Below, one piece after another: positions 1 to 11,683 of a stretch of 64,000 nt of DNA. The notes under the pieces were generated by a model. It had not been told where the DNA came from, did not search any database, and saw nothing but the letters and a program-made list of their open reading frames with translations. How positions within the stretch are numbered: the first letter of the stretch is position 1; each line of letters starts with the position of its first letter. The DNA is from Salvia splendens (taxonomy: Eukaryota; Streptophyta; Magnoliopsida; Lamiales; Lamiaceae): the NCBI RefSeq assembly GCF_004379255.2, contig NC_056053.1, positions 23,928,188-23,992,187 on the forward strand. The letters run 5' to 3'. Position numbers and translations under genes: made by a program.

Positions 1-210
1 TTTATTTGTAATTTGTAATATTTATTATGGTTTTTAAATGGATTTTAATATTGTGGAAATGTTATTGTTTAATTAAATTTTATATTAATTGTGCTCGTCC
101 TTGCGGAAGAGCACAATTGTGGGTGTTGTGCTCTTGCCAGAGAGCAGGCATGAATAGTACCGCCCGGGCCCACAACCGTGCCGCTGGCAAGAGCACGGTT
201 GTGGATGCTC
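1..210 (-). mobile_element. PIF/Harbinger-type MITE, one end (cut by window start)
   Basis: The right terminus reads GGTTGTGGATGCTC followed by TTA (211-213), the usual trinucleotide target of PIF/Harbinger elements. The body (GTGCTCTTGCC-type subterminal repeats, then an AT-rich stretch) matches, in reverse complement, the element at 43811-44507, so the two belong to one family. The other end lies outside the window. No coding capacity. Confidence 0.7.
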
Positions 211-213
211 TTA

Positions 214-1409
214 CAATGCTATAGAGACTACAATTACTTAATTCCTTTGAGTAATTACACCTTACCAGAAAGGTAATATAAACTTTTCATGCATGTAGAT
301 ATAATGACAGATTCATGTGAGGTTGAGTCGGCCTCGAGCCTACAAACTCCATTTAATTCCGTAGCTTGAGATGTCGGCGATCCCCTGGTTCTGGGGTAGC
401 TCCACCCCAACCATTTAATTAGTATTGGAGTTCCCTTTTGTTCTTTGACCGCTGCCAGCAATCTGTTGTTGGGTTGCCTTTGCCCTCGAATACTAGCAAC
501 GACTTTCTTCAATGTGTCAAACCTTACTAGTTTCATTTCTTATATCCGTGACTGTATAGACATATGCATGTACACATATGCACTATATGAATATATAAAA
601 ATTGACACTTGCCATATAGTAAAAGACCCTTTGCCCATCTAACTTGAAAAATACCCAACTTTAAGAAATGATAATTAACATAAAGAAAAGTGATATTCTT
701 CTTTTATCAGAAATTTTTTTTTATGGATCCGTCCTCAAGGGAAAAAGTGAAACAAGAAGAGTGAGCCCAATGAACTTACTCTTAAAACACACATACTAAA
801 AAAATTCTAATTTTATATACTCACACCTGACCCGACGCGCGATGTGGGTGCCATAATTACCTCCATCGGGTATTTGCATCCGCAAATATGGTGCCGAGTT
901 TAGGGTTCAAGATTTAGAATTTCGGGCAATAGGGCTTAGAGTAAGCTCATTAAGAGAAAGCCCAGTAGACTTTTCGACCATAAATTAATTGGGCTGCATA
1001 AAAATAAAAAGCCCAATATCTTTTTATCCTAAAATTAATATGCTCAAATCTTCTAATGGGGCTTTTCTTATTCGACCGATCTCAAAAACCTTCAATGTCA
1101 CATCAAACAAATAGTACTATATTAAAATAATTATCAAATGAGTAGCTTATATTTTCATGCATTTATTTAATTTTTATGTAGACAATTATTTTTAGTTGAT
1201 ACAAATATATGTCGAGGCTATTAATTGGGCCTTGATTTGTCCTATTTGATTCTTTGGCTCCCCTTTTCGAGCTGGGGTCAATTAATAAATAAAGAAAAGT
1301 AAAGCACCTAATTCGAAATTCTGTCTTTGTTACTTCATCAGTCTTTCCACCTACCTTTCTTATAATCCCTAAGGAAAATCTGGAAAAAAATTAAATAAAT
1401 AAAACGGCA
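214..1409. other. Intergenic; S1FA upstream region with TGGGCY motifs
   Basis: No gene seen. On one strand or the other there are four TGGGCT/TGGGCC (site II type) hexamers near 960, 990, 1010 and 1227, within about 450 bases of the S1FA start. Such motifs are common in promoters of plant genes active in dividing cells. A regulatory role here is inference. Confidence 0.4.
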
Positions 1410-2951
1410 ATGGGAGCAGATGATTTCAAGGTTCCTCCGTCGTTCGATCGCGTGGTATTATCATTTTTTCCTCTTTTCGATTTGAACTCGATTTTGGCAG
1501 ATCTGTGATTTTAATCAATCTTTTTTTAAACAAATGCAGTTAGTTTTTATAGTAACATTTTCCGCTATTGATATGTGGTTTTATGAAGTCTGGCTGACTC
1601 CGATCTGGTGGCTGTTGATGCATTTTTTTATTGCATGCACTTTGTTTTGAAGGAATTTCTGTTTTTCATTGTAATCAGCTGGAATTGTATGGGGTTAGTT
1701 TTTGGATTTTGTTGATTTTTTTTTATTATTATTTTTTGCGATTTTGGATTTTCAGATTTTGATTATTTGTTTCTGCATGCGGTTTTGAAGTGAATCCTGA
1801 TGTTTTTTCTTGAGCTATAATTTTGAAGTTATTATTCAAAAAATAATTGTTACTGATTATATTTTATTTTGAGCTAATTGTTATTGATTAATTTGGTATA
1901 GGGGATAATGTTGTTATGCCTTGTGATATAGGTTAAATTAATAACTTTTTTATGCTTGATTTGAGTTTTGAGATTGATCATTAGGTTGTTTTGACAAACA
2001 TAAGTAATTGTACTTGAATAGAATATCTAAAAGCTTTTTTGAGCTTAATTGAATGATAAAGAAAAACATTTGATGTGTGCATTAAGAAACACATATTGAT
2101 AAAAATCCTTTTTTTGTGTGATTAGCTTGAAGCTGGTTCATGGTTTTGTATAATTGATAATCAAATAAAGATTGAATGTAATTTTTAAAGCTCTTGCTTG
2201 GGGAGAATCGGGAGATAATATAATGTAATTGAATTTTGTTGATTTAACATATTTATGGAGACTTTTGACTCTATATGTGTTGCAACTTCACATTTTGTAT
2301 ATCATAATTTAATCATAACTGTGGATTTCCATTTTTGAAGATGAAGGGGAAATCCTTGTTCTACTTGAGTTGATGATCTCTTTATGCAGACATCTGGACC
2401 GATATTTAAGCCATTTATATTTGTTTGAGAAGAGTGGATTCGATTTCAATAATTACCTTTGTATGCTTGTTTATGTTCTTAAGCAGAACTTGCGCATTGT
2501 GAATTTCTCTATGTTTTCACATTAAGAGTTTTCTACTTGCATACATTATTATTACTTGTTCACATTTAGACTGCGGAGGAAGTGTTTTTTCAACGATTCT
2601 TATGTTTCCACAAGTGCATTGGGATATGCTTTCGTAACAAAACAGGTGGACATGTTGTTCGTGTGATATAACCAGTTAATCTGTTCATATTTTGCATTAT
2701 CTTGATTTGTCCATCTCATATTTTTCATCTGCCAGAAAAATGCAGCCCATGATGGTGCAGCTCAAGGGTTCAACCCAGGTTTGATCGTATTACTTGTCAT
2801 CGGAGGGCTGCTCTTGTCATTCCTTGTTGGAAATTACGTGCTCTACACTTACGCCCAAAAGACCTTGCCACCAAAGAAAAAGAAGCCCGTCTCCAAGAAG
2901 AAGATGAAGAAAGAACGACTCAAGCAAGGCGTATCAGCTCCTGGAGAATAG
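1410..2951 (+). CDS. S1FA: DNA-binding protein S1FA family
   Basis: Two exons, 1410-1454 and 2736-2951, joined across a 1.28-kb GT-AG intron, give 86 residues. The C-terminal two-thirds match the plant S1FA family: a hydrophobic segment beginning [13 protein letters not shown] (about residues 27-50), YTYAQK, then the basic [15 protein letters not shown] tail, which serves as nuclear signal and DNA-contact region in described S1FA. S1FA was described as a small factor binding a negative promoter element of a plastid ribosomal-protein gene. The hydrophobic segment is long enough to span a membrane, so a membrane-bound role is also possible. The N-terminus ([15 protein letters not shown]) is longer than in short S1FA members. 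The start was chosen as the only ATG giving an in-frame splice. The gene converges with the PLAC8 gene; the stop codons are 220 bases apart. Confidence 0.9.
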
Positions 2952-3171
2952 ACCTTTCAAACACCTTATGTTGTGAACTTTGCTGAGATACTGTTGCACC
3001 GTGTAGGCCTCTCGTTCGAATTTCCTAGCTGTTTTGTCATTACTAAATTGCATTTTTGTTTAAGACTTAAGTCTAAATATGAAGTTGAACTATTTATACA
3101 AAAATCGTGAGGTCTGTCTAATCCAAAACTTATATGTATATACACTAGATTCATGATCTAACCCTCTAGGC

Positions 3172-4059
3172 TCAGCGGCCCATCGATTGCTCTCCAGGTG
3201 GAAGCATCACGATCACAGGTTTGGCTGTGAACCCCGGGTGAGGTAGCCTGCGACGCAGCTCGCGAGCTTCCTGGCAAAGGGCGCAGGGATGGCATGAAAT
3301 GTGCGTAGCTAAGTCGCAGGCAGCCTCACAGTGCTCGCGCTGGGTCTCATGCATCCTGATGTTTTCCGAGCAGCCGATGGATTTGGCCGTGGCCTCACTG
3401 TTGCCCTGTTGTGTGTAAAAATGGAGAATTAGAGAGGTGGTGTAAGGGAAGTTGAAGAAGAAGAGGGTGGAAAATAACATACTTCTAAGTTGAATCTATG
3501 GCGAATGGCCGTGCGATTGGGATAGGCGAAGCATGGAGCAAAACAATTCCAGCCGAAGAAGCAGTTACCGAGTAAGCAGAGCGCGGTGTAGGGCAAGCAG
3601 TTGGTAGTGAAGGTCGCAGCCCCCGGTTTTGATCCTAGCCTCTCGACGTTGCTCCCGTGAAGCACACAAGGCGCGCAACACCCAAGTACACCTGGTAGAG
3701 ATAGAGAGAGTAGAATTGGACGATAAAGGGCAACTTAACTGCTAAGATATTTTTTTCTTCAACCAATAGGTCGGGGTTCGTGTCATGATGGTAAATGCAA
3801 AAATGAAATACTCACAAACTTCAACATCACTGCTGTAGAACTCATCATTCTTTCCAAGACATGAGAAGATGCCGGATTCCCATTCATCCGTTTGCACCCT
3901 ACTCACCGGCGCCGCGGACGGTAGAGCTATGCTGCTCTTGCCGGCGGCGCCGGTGGAGGGCTTCCTTTCATGCTTTTTCCCTCCGCCGTAGGATTTCATT
4001 TCAACCTCAGTTTCTAATCCTACTTCTTCTTGAATCGGTACAAGATCATAATTGGCCAT
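3172..4059 (-). CDS. PLAC8 family protein (Cys-rich)
   Basis: Three exons, 4059-3816, 3691-3483 and 3405-3172, with GT-AG introns and a closing frame, encode 228 residues. The PLAC8 domain starts at the exon 1/2 junction with a Cys cluster containing CCAPC (about residues 86-90), continues with CLLGNCFFGWNC, and has the second signature CHPCALCQEARE (189-200) followed by LRRRLPHPGF. It ends in PPGEQSMGR, as in the Arabidopsis subgroup including At5g41390 and At1g63830. The N-terminal 80 residues are polar and variable. PLAC8/cell-number-regulator proteins are small Cys-rich, often plasma-membrane proteins linked to organ size or cadmium and calcium handling. This subgroup has no firm function, so none is assigned. 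Confidence 0.88.
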
Positions 4060-5434
4060 ATTTTCAAATTATATTTACAAAAAAATTTATACACACAAAA
4101 AAAAGAGAAGGGTTGTGTGTATAATTTGTAGTACAAAATTTTAGAGAAGAAAATTGAGAGGTGGGCTTGCTTGAGAAGCTCTATCTCTCATTTGAATCAT
4201 TTACAATGATTTCTTTTTATATCTTTCTTGATTTAGTTCATTTTACTTTTTAGCATTATTACACAATGAATGAACAAAGGCTGTGTGTGGCAATCCGCAG
4301 GTTTAGTTTATCAATATTGATGTTTTGTAGTTCCTATATATATCTATGATCAACCCATGAATTTTGGAAGTCACATGTGTTACTAAATATTGGTGTTTAT
4401 TAATATTGGACATATGTATTTTGAGTTTTTTTTGAGAAAAAAAATAGTAGCAGAGTATTCGAAATAGTCTACTAATAAAATAGAAATTTTATTTCTCTAA
4501 AAATAAATATAGTCATGTTGGGTTTTAAATTTATTGAAAATCAAAAAAGATATTCTCTCGTGAAATTTTATTTGGTTTATAAATGGAAAAGTCACACTTA
4601 TTTACTATATTTGGTAGTCGAAATGTCACCAATTCAATGGAGATGATGCAATTTTGTTGTTGATCGTGCAACCTACTTATAATTGCATTTGACTATGGAT
4701 TTATATAATAAACCTATATCAACATTTGAAATTGTATTTACACAAATTTTTTGGCTTCCTATGACGCCATAGCATACTTAATTGCTTCATTACCACTTCA
4801 TTTCATTTCATCCATTCATCTTTAGGTGGAGATATTCGATGTACATATAAACTTCAAGAAACAAATAATTGATTTAATAATTTGAATAGACATATTTATG
4901 TGACATTATAAAATGAAAGTCCGAACTAAAATTCTTACATTGTTTTCAATTTATGATCTGAAAATAAAATAAAGGGTCAGTCTCAACTAGTCTCAATCGT
5001 CAAGAGTCTTTGTTCATGCATTTGGATGCACTAAATTGGATACTTGTCACTTAAATATCGTTTATTAAAAGAAAATGATTGAATCCAATTTTTTCACAAT
5101 TTCAAAAATGTTGAAAGCTATGATTGACAAACATAGTTAACCATTATCCAAATAATAACAAAACCAAACATCATCGATGATGTTATTGTTGTATATATAC
5201 TCCAACATGTTTTAGGATGTATACTCCATCATACTAACATCAACAAACCAAATCAGACTTTAAAAACTCTAAATAATGTGCATACATTTTAGGCTCAAAA
5301 TGCAAATTATTTTGTATATCATCCACCACAAATAAAGAAAAAACAAACAAATTTAAAAAATTCACAATAAATACATACTCCATATTTTGCATCATTCTAA
5401 ATCACACATCTCTCTAATTCCCGCTGGTTCCGCA
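4060..5434. other. AT-rich intergenic region
   Basis: Holds the 5' flank of the PLAC8 gene and the 3' flank of the gene at 5435-6061. I see no coding sequence and no clear terminal repeats. Several short poly-A and poly-T tracts only. Confidence 0.5.
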
Positions 5435-6061
5435 TCAAAGATTCCACCACGATTCTCGAACACTACCACGCAGATTCCCCGAATCTTCTCCCCGGAATAT
5501 TCCAGATTCCGCCGCCACCCCATCTCCACCGACATCCTCTCTCAAAAATATCTCCCCTAACGACAAAGCTCTACAAGGAGAAGAAGAATCCCCACCACAC
5601 CCCGTCACCATCACCGCGATTCCCTCCGAATATCCAACATTCGCATTCGCATCATCAAGATTCCTCGGATTCCCCGAACCTTCCTCTCCGAATATTCCTG
5701 ATTCCGCCGCAACCTCAAGAACATTCTCGAACTTTCCAGAACCTTCCACTTCCGCCACCGCATCAACTCTCTTGCAGTAACCGCTCCTCAAAAACACCAC
5801 CCATCTACGCAAAACCCTTCTCCCTCCCGCCAAAAAACTCCACCGCCGCCGCCGCCGTCTCCGGCGGCGAGATTTCCTCGCCCGGACCTGGCCAATGCAG
5901 GTCACCTTCGGAGAGCACGGCTCTTGATCGCCGCCGCTCTCCACTTCTCCGCCCCTGTAAAGAATGGGGGCGGAGCGCGACGATCTGCTTCTCCCCCGCG
6001 AGGGCGGCGGGAAGTTCTCCGGCCGCCCCGGGCTCAGTATTGCCATTGATAAAGCTTTCAT
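5435..6061 (-). CDS. Syringolide-induced protein 14-1-1-like, basic protein
   Basis: Single-exon reading frame of 208 residues. The N-terminus MKALSMAILSPGRPENFPPP and the later EPCSPKVTCIGQVRARK match a plant-only family named after soybean syringolide-induced protein 14-1-1. A run of nine or more arginines follows (about residues 64-73), compatible with nuclear localisation. The C-terminal half carries repeated AAESGIFGEE / AAESGIFRGED phrases, as if a short segment was duplicated. The biochemical function of the family is not known. GC content is well above the flanks, as expected for a coding exon. The start is fixed by the conserved MKALSMA motif. Confidence 0.75.
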   Translation of the reverse strand: MKALSMAILSPGRPENFPPPSRGRSRSSRSAPILYRGGEVESGGDQEPCSPKVTCIGQVRARKSRRRRRRRRRWSFLAGGRRVLRRWVVFLRSGYCKRVDAVAEVEGSGKFENVLEVAAESGIFGEEGSGNPRNLDDANANVGYSEGIAVMVTGCGGDSSSPCRALSLGEIFLREDVGGDGVAAESGIFRGEDSGNLRGSVRESWWNL

Positions 6062-7372
6062 CTTTGCTCGCTGTTTATATTGGTAGTATTTGGTAATCTA
6101 TATTGTTAGTAAATTTATTTGCAGATTTAATTTTTTGATATGCATTTATATATATATATGGGGTGGGGTGGCATGTTTGTTGCTTATTTATGAGGTACTT
6201 TCGGTTCTTTGGCAAAAAACTTTTAGTGAGAGATGAGAACAAGGAGACTCACATTCTTTATTTGGATATGGTATGTTTACCTAATTTTAATGGAGGATTA
6301 TTATTTAATGAGTATATATGTTTATAAATTAGAGGCAAAATTTGAGATAAGATATGGATAGTGATCAATTCAATTTTCGTCAATTTTGATTTGAAAATAA
6401 ATATCCTTATTTTAAGCTCTTTATTTAGTTTTTCACCTCGTTTCATAGTTTGTAGTTTGTACGAATGTTACAGAGGCTTTGCATTCGTACAATTTGTTAT
6501 CTGAGCTTTCCATTTTTCGACTATAGCGGCTTTATCTTCTCATGCGATGGCAGCCATTGTCAATGTGGTACGAAGATGTTACATTTGTGCCACTTGTTGA
6601 GGATGGTTCTTTAATGCTCAAGTGAATGGATATTCAAATAATCAATAAATATAAATGAAATCGAAAAGTAACTGAGATATCTTTAGAAATTGTGGGAATC
6701 GGGTCGTGCAAGTCGAAGGATTCTGTACGAGTTGAGAGCTCGTGAAGATATTGAGAGAACTTTCAAATTTGAATAGTGGGAAAATGAAATTAGAATTTTA
6801 GTCAATGCAATAAGACGAAAATTTGACTTCAAATTTAGTTTTAACTTTTAAGGCAGTTTAGTATGAAAAAAAAAATCAACTATCAAAAGTTTCACACCAT
6901 TATACATAAATTATGGTTGTTGTACTATTATTGTGACATGTGATTTGGCAAATGGCAACCTGTACAAGTTAGGCAATTTATAATTCTTTGTTTGTTAGTT
7001 CTTTTTAGTAATAGACATATCACTACGATTTGGTACAAGAAATGAAATATTCTTCTTATAGTAGCGTTATCATTCTTTGTGTATGCCTAAGATTAGAATT
7101 GTACAAAATGTGAAGATCGTTAATGTACTCACAATATATCTTTTCCAGCTAAACGATGTACTTCTTTTAGGTGTAATTTTCAATATAATAGAGAATTATT
7201 TACTTTTATTAGTATCCAAAATATAAGAGTTATAGTTTCGCAAAATTTGATAAGATAGCAACTTTCGATTGGTTATGATTTTACCTTATTGACCATCTTT
7301 TCTGTTTGGCTCATCATAGCCATCAAGAGATGTACTAACAGATGATGTTTTAACAAGTAACCGATAATGTTA
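6062..7372. other. AT-rich intergenic region
   Basis: Upstream flank of the gene ending at 6061. No coding sequence, RNA gene or clear element recognised; only simple AT-rich sequence. Confidence 0.45.
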
Positions 7373-7831
7373 AAATATCCACTATAAGACGGACTTCCCC
7401 AATAGCCCCGCTCCCTTATTTGTCCACGGTCCTAGTTTTTTTGTCCGCGCCCAAAAAAAATGTTTCCGCCACGATAGGCGAACACTTCCAATAGCCCCGA
7501 AATTTTATAACCAATTAAATTAATAATAACAAAAAACGTGTATTAAAAAAAATCCTCCTTCCTTCTCCCCTCCTCTCTCAAAAAATGTCGAAAATTAAAA
7601 AAAAATATAAATTCTAGGGGGCGGCTGGCGCGCTGACCGCCGCCCCACTATAGGCCGGCGCGCCTATCGCCCCGGAGGTTCGGGACCTGCACGTCCTCGC
7701 ACTAAACTCGTCGATGGGCGTTCAGCCCCGAAAATGGCGTCTGGCTCGGGGCGGCCTCTCGCTCCACTATAGCTCGGCGGGGCGGCGGCGGGAAGGGGGC
7801 AGCCGATGCGCCGCCCCTATAGTGGATACCC
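7373..7831. mobile_element. Harbinger-like MITE (459 bp)
   Basis: Inverted ends AAATATCCACTATAAG and GGGTATCCACTATAGG, flanked by TTA on both sides (7370-7372 and 7832-7834). The interior is GC-rich near the right end and contains repeated CAATAGCCCC phrases. No open frame of interest. The end sequence resembles the insertion at 58144-58741. Confidence 0.75.
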
Positions 7832-7998
7832 TTATGCTTTCAAAAATAGAATTAGCCAATAAGGGCTCAGTAACACAATTCGTATCCATTTTCTTCATCG
7901 TCTTTCTCCTTTGTTTATTTCTTCTAAGTGTTCCCTTTAGACGTCACTCGTGATCATTTTGATCATGTAAATGACTTATTCTTGTCTTAGTCAATATA

Positions 7999-8177
7999 CT
8001 CTCTCCGTCCCGCACTACTTGCACTTATTTCCTTTCTGGGCGTCCCAAGTTATTTGCACTCTTTCCATTTTTAGTAAAAATTATCACCTACGGCCGCAAT
8101 TGTTGACTTTGCTATACACTAATTCCTTAATCTCCGTGTCGAAAAGGAAATGTGCGAGTAGTCCGGGACGGAGAGAG
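7999..8177. mobile_element. Stowaway-type MITE (179 bp)
   Basis: Terminal inverted repeat CTCTCTCCGTCCCG at both ends with TA target duplication (7997-7998, 8178-8179), typical of Tc1/mariner-derived Stowaway MITEs. Same length and subfamily as 53691-53869 (both have CACT or CGCT after the TIR and end with GTACGGGACGG-like sequence). Confidence 0.85.
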
Positions 8178-8570
8178 TATTTAAGAGTCACAAATGTTTG
8201 CACTAAATGCAGCAGAACATTGCAGAGCATTGATCATCTATATGTATTACCAATTGGCCCTAAGTGTGTGTTTGTTGGGATTTAGTACAATTTTAGGTTA
8301 TGCTTGATAGACACGTTAAAATATGATAATAAAAATAAATATAAAAATATAGAATTAAAACCATGATTAATCTTTTTATTTATTGTTTAAAGACGAAATC
8401 AAAATCAGGATAAATGAAATGTTCCACGGTTTCAAAAATTGGGAAATAGTATGTCAAATCGATATTGGGAGGAGTACATGATTTCTTAAGATAATAAAAA
8501 TTTGTATAAATTCCCATTCTAAAGCCTTGATAAACCCTAGTTCCAATCAGCCACCAATTCTTTTTGAGCC

Positions 8571-9734
8571 ATGAATTTACATTGCAGAGCAAAATTATCT
8601 GGCCGAATCCGCCTCTCCTCCATTTCTTCCCTCCTTCAATCGAATTCCTATGCCACCTCAAGAACCCCCAAACCGTTCAACCCTAAACCTCCAAAATCGT
8701 CCCCAATTTTCTCCGACAGAATCGCGAAACCGACGGGAGACGTGATCGTCTGGCCCAAGCCGCTAGAGATTCCGTATCAAGCAAAAGTTGCTAATTTTGT
8801 GAAATTGATCGGATACGTGAAGGCTCCTGTTCAATTCGACACTTTCCCCGGCGGGAAGCATTATGCTTCAACCGCCATTTCTCAAGAAATCGGCGGTGGA
8901 AATGTTCCTCTGTTGATCCCCGTTGTGTTTGAGGGCGATTTGGCCCACGTTGTGGCCGGCCACGTGAGGCAGAACGACTGCGTCCTCGTGTCGGGGCAGC
9001 TGAGCTCGGAGCCGCTGCTGCCGCGCTTTGCGAAGAGCGATGGTTGGGGAAAGCTTCATATTTTGGGGGAAAATCTCAATTTTGTGGAAGGGTTTGCGAA
9101 AGGGGGTTTTGTGAAGAATGTGGTGGAGGGAGTGGTTGATGAGAAGTTTGATCAGCAGTGGGAGAAGGCGGTGGAAGATGCCAAAGTGGAGAGATTTTCA
9201 GGTGAGGCGAATTGGGGGTTGAATTCTGTGAAGGTGGAGTTGAATGCGGAAGCAATGCCGGGATCTGGTGAGGTGAAACTAGAGAAGAAGAGAGATGGGG
9301 ATAGGGGTTTGGATTTGTGGAGGGATCTTGTGAAGAACTCCCTGCTTTGGTGGGATTATCGGGATCAGAAGGCGAAGGGGCTGGTTAAGGAGAAATATCC
9401 CGATTTTAAGCACAAGGAGACCGGTGATGTGCTGTGGGTCAACAGTGCTCCTAAGTGGGTGCTTCCGGGAATTGGGAAGTTGGAATTTGATGTTCCGGTT
9501 GTGAAGGCGAAGTTCGTGCCGGGAGCAGGGTATGGTGGTGGTGAGAGGAAGGGTAGTGGTAAGGATGAGGATTCTTGGAATGACTTGGTGGAGAATCCTA
9601 GTAAATGGTGGGATAATAGGGCAAACAAGCGAAACCCCAAAGCGCCCGACTTTAAGCATAAAGAGACGCAGAAGGCATTGTGGCTTTCCGATTCACCAGA
9701 ATGGGTGTTGTCTAAGTTGCCACTATCAACATGA
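8571..9734 (+). CDS. OSB: Organellar single-stranded DNA-binding protein (OSB family)
   Basis: An uninterrupted frame of 387 residues. The first ~50 residues are rich in Ser, Arg and Pro with few acids, as for a mitochondrial or plastid transit peptide. Residues about 70-175 form an OB-fold SSB-like domain (ANFVKLIGYVKAPVQF ... LVSGQLSSEP). Two copies of the plant-specific PDF motif follow, about 247-299 (LWRDLVKNSLLWWDYR ... YPDFKHKETGDVLWV) and 334-382 (SWNDLVENPSKWWDNR ... APDFKHKETQKALWL). This layout is diagnostic of OSB1-4, which bind single-stranded organellar DNA and, in Arabidopsis OSB1, restrain mitochondrial recombination. Two PDF motifs make it closer to the short members. No intron is visible. 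The mitochondrial versus plastid target cannot be decided here. Confidence 0.92.
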   Translation: MNLHCRAKLSGRIRLSSISSLLQSNSYATSRTPKPFNPKPPKSSPIFSDRIAKPTGDVIVWPKPLEIPYQAKVANFVKLIGYVKAPVQFDTFPGGKHYASTAISQEIGGGNVPLLIPVVFEGDLAHVVAGHVRQNDCVLVSGQLSSEPLLPRFAKSDGWGKLHILGENLNFVEGFAKGGFVKNVVEGVVDEKFDQQWEKAVEDAKVERFSGEANWGLNSVKVELNAEAMPGSGEVKLEKKRDGDRGLDLWRDLVKNSLLWWDYRDQKAKGLVKEKYPDFKHKETGDVLWVNSAPKWVLPGIGKLEFDVPVVKAKFVPGAGYGGGERKGSGKDEDSWNDLVENPSKWWDNRANKRNPKAPDFKHKETQKALWLSDSPEWVLSKLPLST

Positions 9735-10175
9735 TTAGTAGATTTTTTTGTGCTTGAGTGATGAAGTTGATGCATAAGCTAGATGGATATTGGTGCATAT
9801 TAAGCTTTCCTTAGTGGTAATTGCTTAGTGTTGAGAATTTGATGCTATGAATGTTCAATGATTTGATCTTTTAGATTGCTGAGAAATCTAAATCTAAATC
9901 CAAGAATGTGTCTTCTTCTCTTGTTAGTTCTTGGTGGGAGTTGATCTGAGCTGCCATGTTTTGATCTTGAATGATTGTGTAATGACTAATGAGTTGTCAG
10001 TAATCATCTTTTGCAGATGGTTGTCTTTTACTTTTTTAAAAATCTTGATTGATTTGTGGTTTCTGGTTTTGTTCTTATGATAGTTTGTATCTTTTGTGGT
10101 GTGGTTTAGCATATAAGAGAATATGTGATTTGTATTTGTGAAAGAATGGAGTAATCTTTTTAAACAATAAATAAA

Positions 10176-10245
10176 CAATGGTCACCGTGAATTCGAACCC
10201 GAGACCTTTGGCCTCGCCATTAACCACAGTTCCAAGATGGGGTAA
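10176..10245 (-). repeat. Possible tRNA-derived SINE fragment
   Basis: On the minus strand the stretch contains GGTTCGAATTC, a good Pol III B-box, about 30 bases after a weak A-box-like GTGGTTAATGGCGAGG. No full tRNA fold can be made, and flanking direct repeats were not found. It could be a degraded tRNA pseudogene instead. Confidence 0.35.
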
Positions 10246-10567
10246 TCTTTTATAGTGATTTAGTTTCCATAAGGATGAGTTTAAATGTTGAGTTTAGAAA
10301 CATAAGCTCTATATATGTACATATTCATCCGTATATAAACTCACATTTGGTTTTATGAATTCCAGCTTTGATCACATTTTGTATACTTTTATGGCAAAGT
10401 CTCAACAATCTCTGTGTTAGATTATGTGACTTTTTGTTATTCTTAACTTGCTCCTTTTTTAAGAGAACAAAAGAAATAGGAGTATTTGTTTTATCCGAAT
10501 ATTGTAAAAAAAAAATTTTTTGCATGCATTAGTTGTGAAACTTTTTCAGCTCTAAATTAGGTAATTT

Positions 10568-10684
10568 AAATTCTACTTCTCCCGATTATTAAAATTGTCC
10601 TCAGAAAAATGAGGAAAAGCAAAAAAATTCTATTTCTCCCAATTATTAAAATTTTCCTCAGAAAAATGAGGAAAAGCAAAAAAG
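10568..10684. repeat. 57-bp tandem duplication beside tRNA-Glu
   Basis: Two adjacent copies of a unit starting TTCTACTTCTCCC and ending GAGGAAAAGCAAAAAA, differing at a few positions. The array sits directly at the 3' side of the tRNA-Glu gene, so its poly-T complement lies where Pol III would terminate. Confidence 0.8.
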
Positions 10685-10756
10685 TTCCGTTGCCGGGAAT
10701 CGAACCCGGGTCTCCTGGGTGAAAGCCAGATATCCTAACCGCTGGACGACAACGGA
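10685..10756 (-). tRNA. tRNA-Glu (anticodon TTC)
   Basis: The minus strand begins TCCGTTGTCGTCCAGCGG and folds as a complete cloverleaf. The acceptor stem TCCGTTG pairs with CAACGGA, the anticodon loop is CTTTCAC with TTC, the T-arm is CCGGG-TTCGATT-CCCGG, and A is the discriminator base. No intron. The anticodon reads Glu codons GAA/GAG. Intact A and B boxes indicate an expressible gene. Confidence 0.96.
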
Positions 10757-11560
10757 TTGTTGAATTGTGGTTGGCTTTATATTTAGTTAACTAATAATAT
10801 TAAAATTGATTAGTAAATATATTTTGATTATATGTTCTTTTTATATCACCGCGATATATTTTCAATTATTTGTATAACAAAGAATTCACTATGAAGGAGA
10901 TCCAAGCATTAAAAAAAACAACAGATTTGGGCCATTAATTTTTGTTCCATTACAAGACATCATTGTGGTGAAGTAAACCACTCACATCTCCGATCATAAA
11001 CTACAACATACATTTATAGTTGTATATGAGTCTCCCCATTTCACAAACAAAAGCTTTCTTGATCCACACACACACTACCATCATAGTGACACATAATCAA
11101 CCACACTTCTTGATCTTCATGAGATGATGAGATCTCAGCAAATGAGAAAATCTGGGATCATAGGACATGTGGCGTCCAATGAAGGTTTGAGTTACGAAGA
11201 AGCAGAGATTTAAGTAATATGCAACAATGTTCTCTTTTTTGTGATCGCAATATTAAATTTGAAGACTTTCCTACAGCCGACTCGAACTTCAAACCCTTGA
11301 CATCATAGATTAATTAATCTTGATATCACAAATTTTAAATGTGTTATGAATTGGAAATTTTGAATGTAAAAATGTAGTGTTTGGGATTTGTTTTTTACTT
11401 ACATAATTCATTCAAATATGTTAAAAAAGGAAGTTGTTTAAAGAGGAAACCACTATAATGGGCGTACTTAACTCATAAAGCCCAAAACTATCATCCTGGG
11501 CCTACATCGTAAGTTATCAGGCCTAAGATGAACATTTGGGCCCAGTCGAGTGGTATTTCT
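10757..11560. other. Intergenic
   Basis: No gene seen. Around 11461-11545 there are several GGGCCT/AGCCCA-type motifs just ahead of the U6 promoter; their relevance is uncertain. Confidence 0.4.
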
Positions 11561-11604
11561 ATCCCAGATCGAAACTACAATCATACATTATGCAGTTTAT
11601 ATGC
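11561..11604 (+). promoter_or_regulatory. U6 Pol III promoter: USE and TATA
   Basis: The upstream sequence element ATCCCAGATCG (11561-11571) matches the plant consensus RTCCCACATCG at 10 of 11 positions. A TATA-like TTTATATGC (11596-11604) follows after 24 bases and lies about 21-30 bases before the RNA start. In plants this short USE-TATA spacing specifies RNA polymerase III rather than II. Confidence 0.85.
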
Positions 11605-11625
11605 AGCAGAGTATGAGGATGGTAC

Positions 11626-11651
11626 GTCCCTTTGGGTTTGGGGACCTCCGA

Positions 11652-11683
<32 letters not shown>

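Larger units (their letters stand above)
9735..10684. other. Intergenic, OSB 3' flank
   Basis: Contains a possible SINE-like remnant (10176-10245) and a 57-base tandem duplication (10568-10684) beside the tRNA gene. Otherwise AT-rich with no recognisable gene. Confidence 0.45.
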
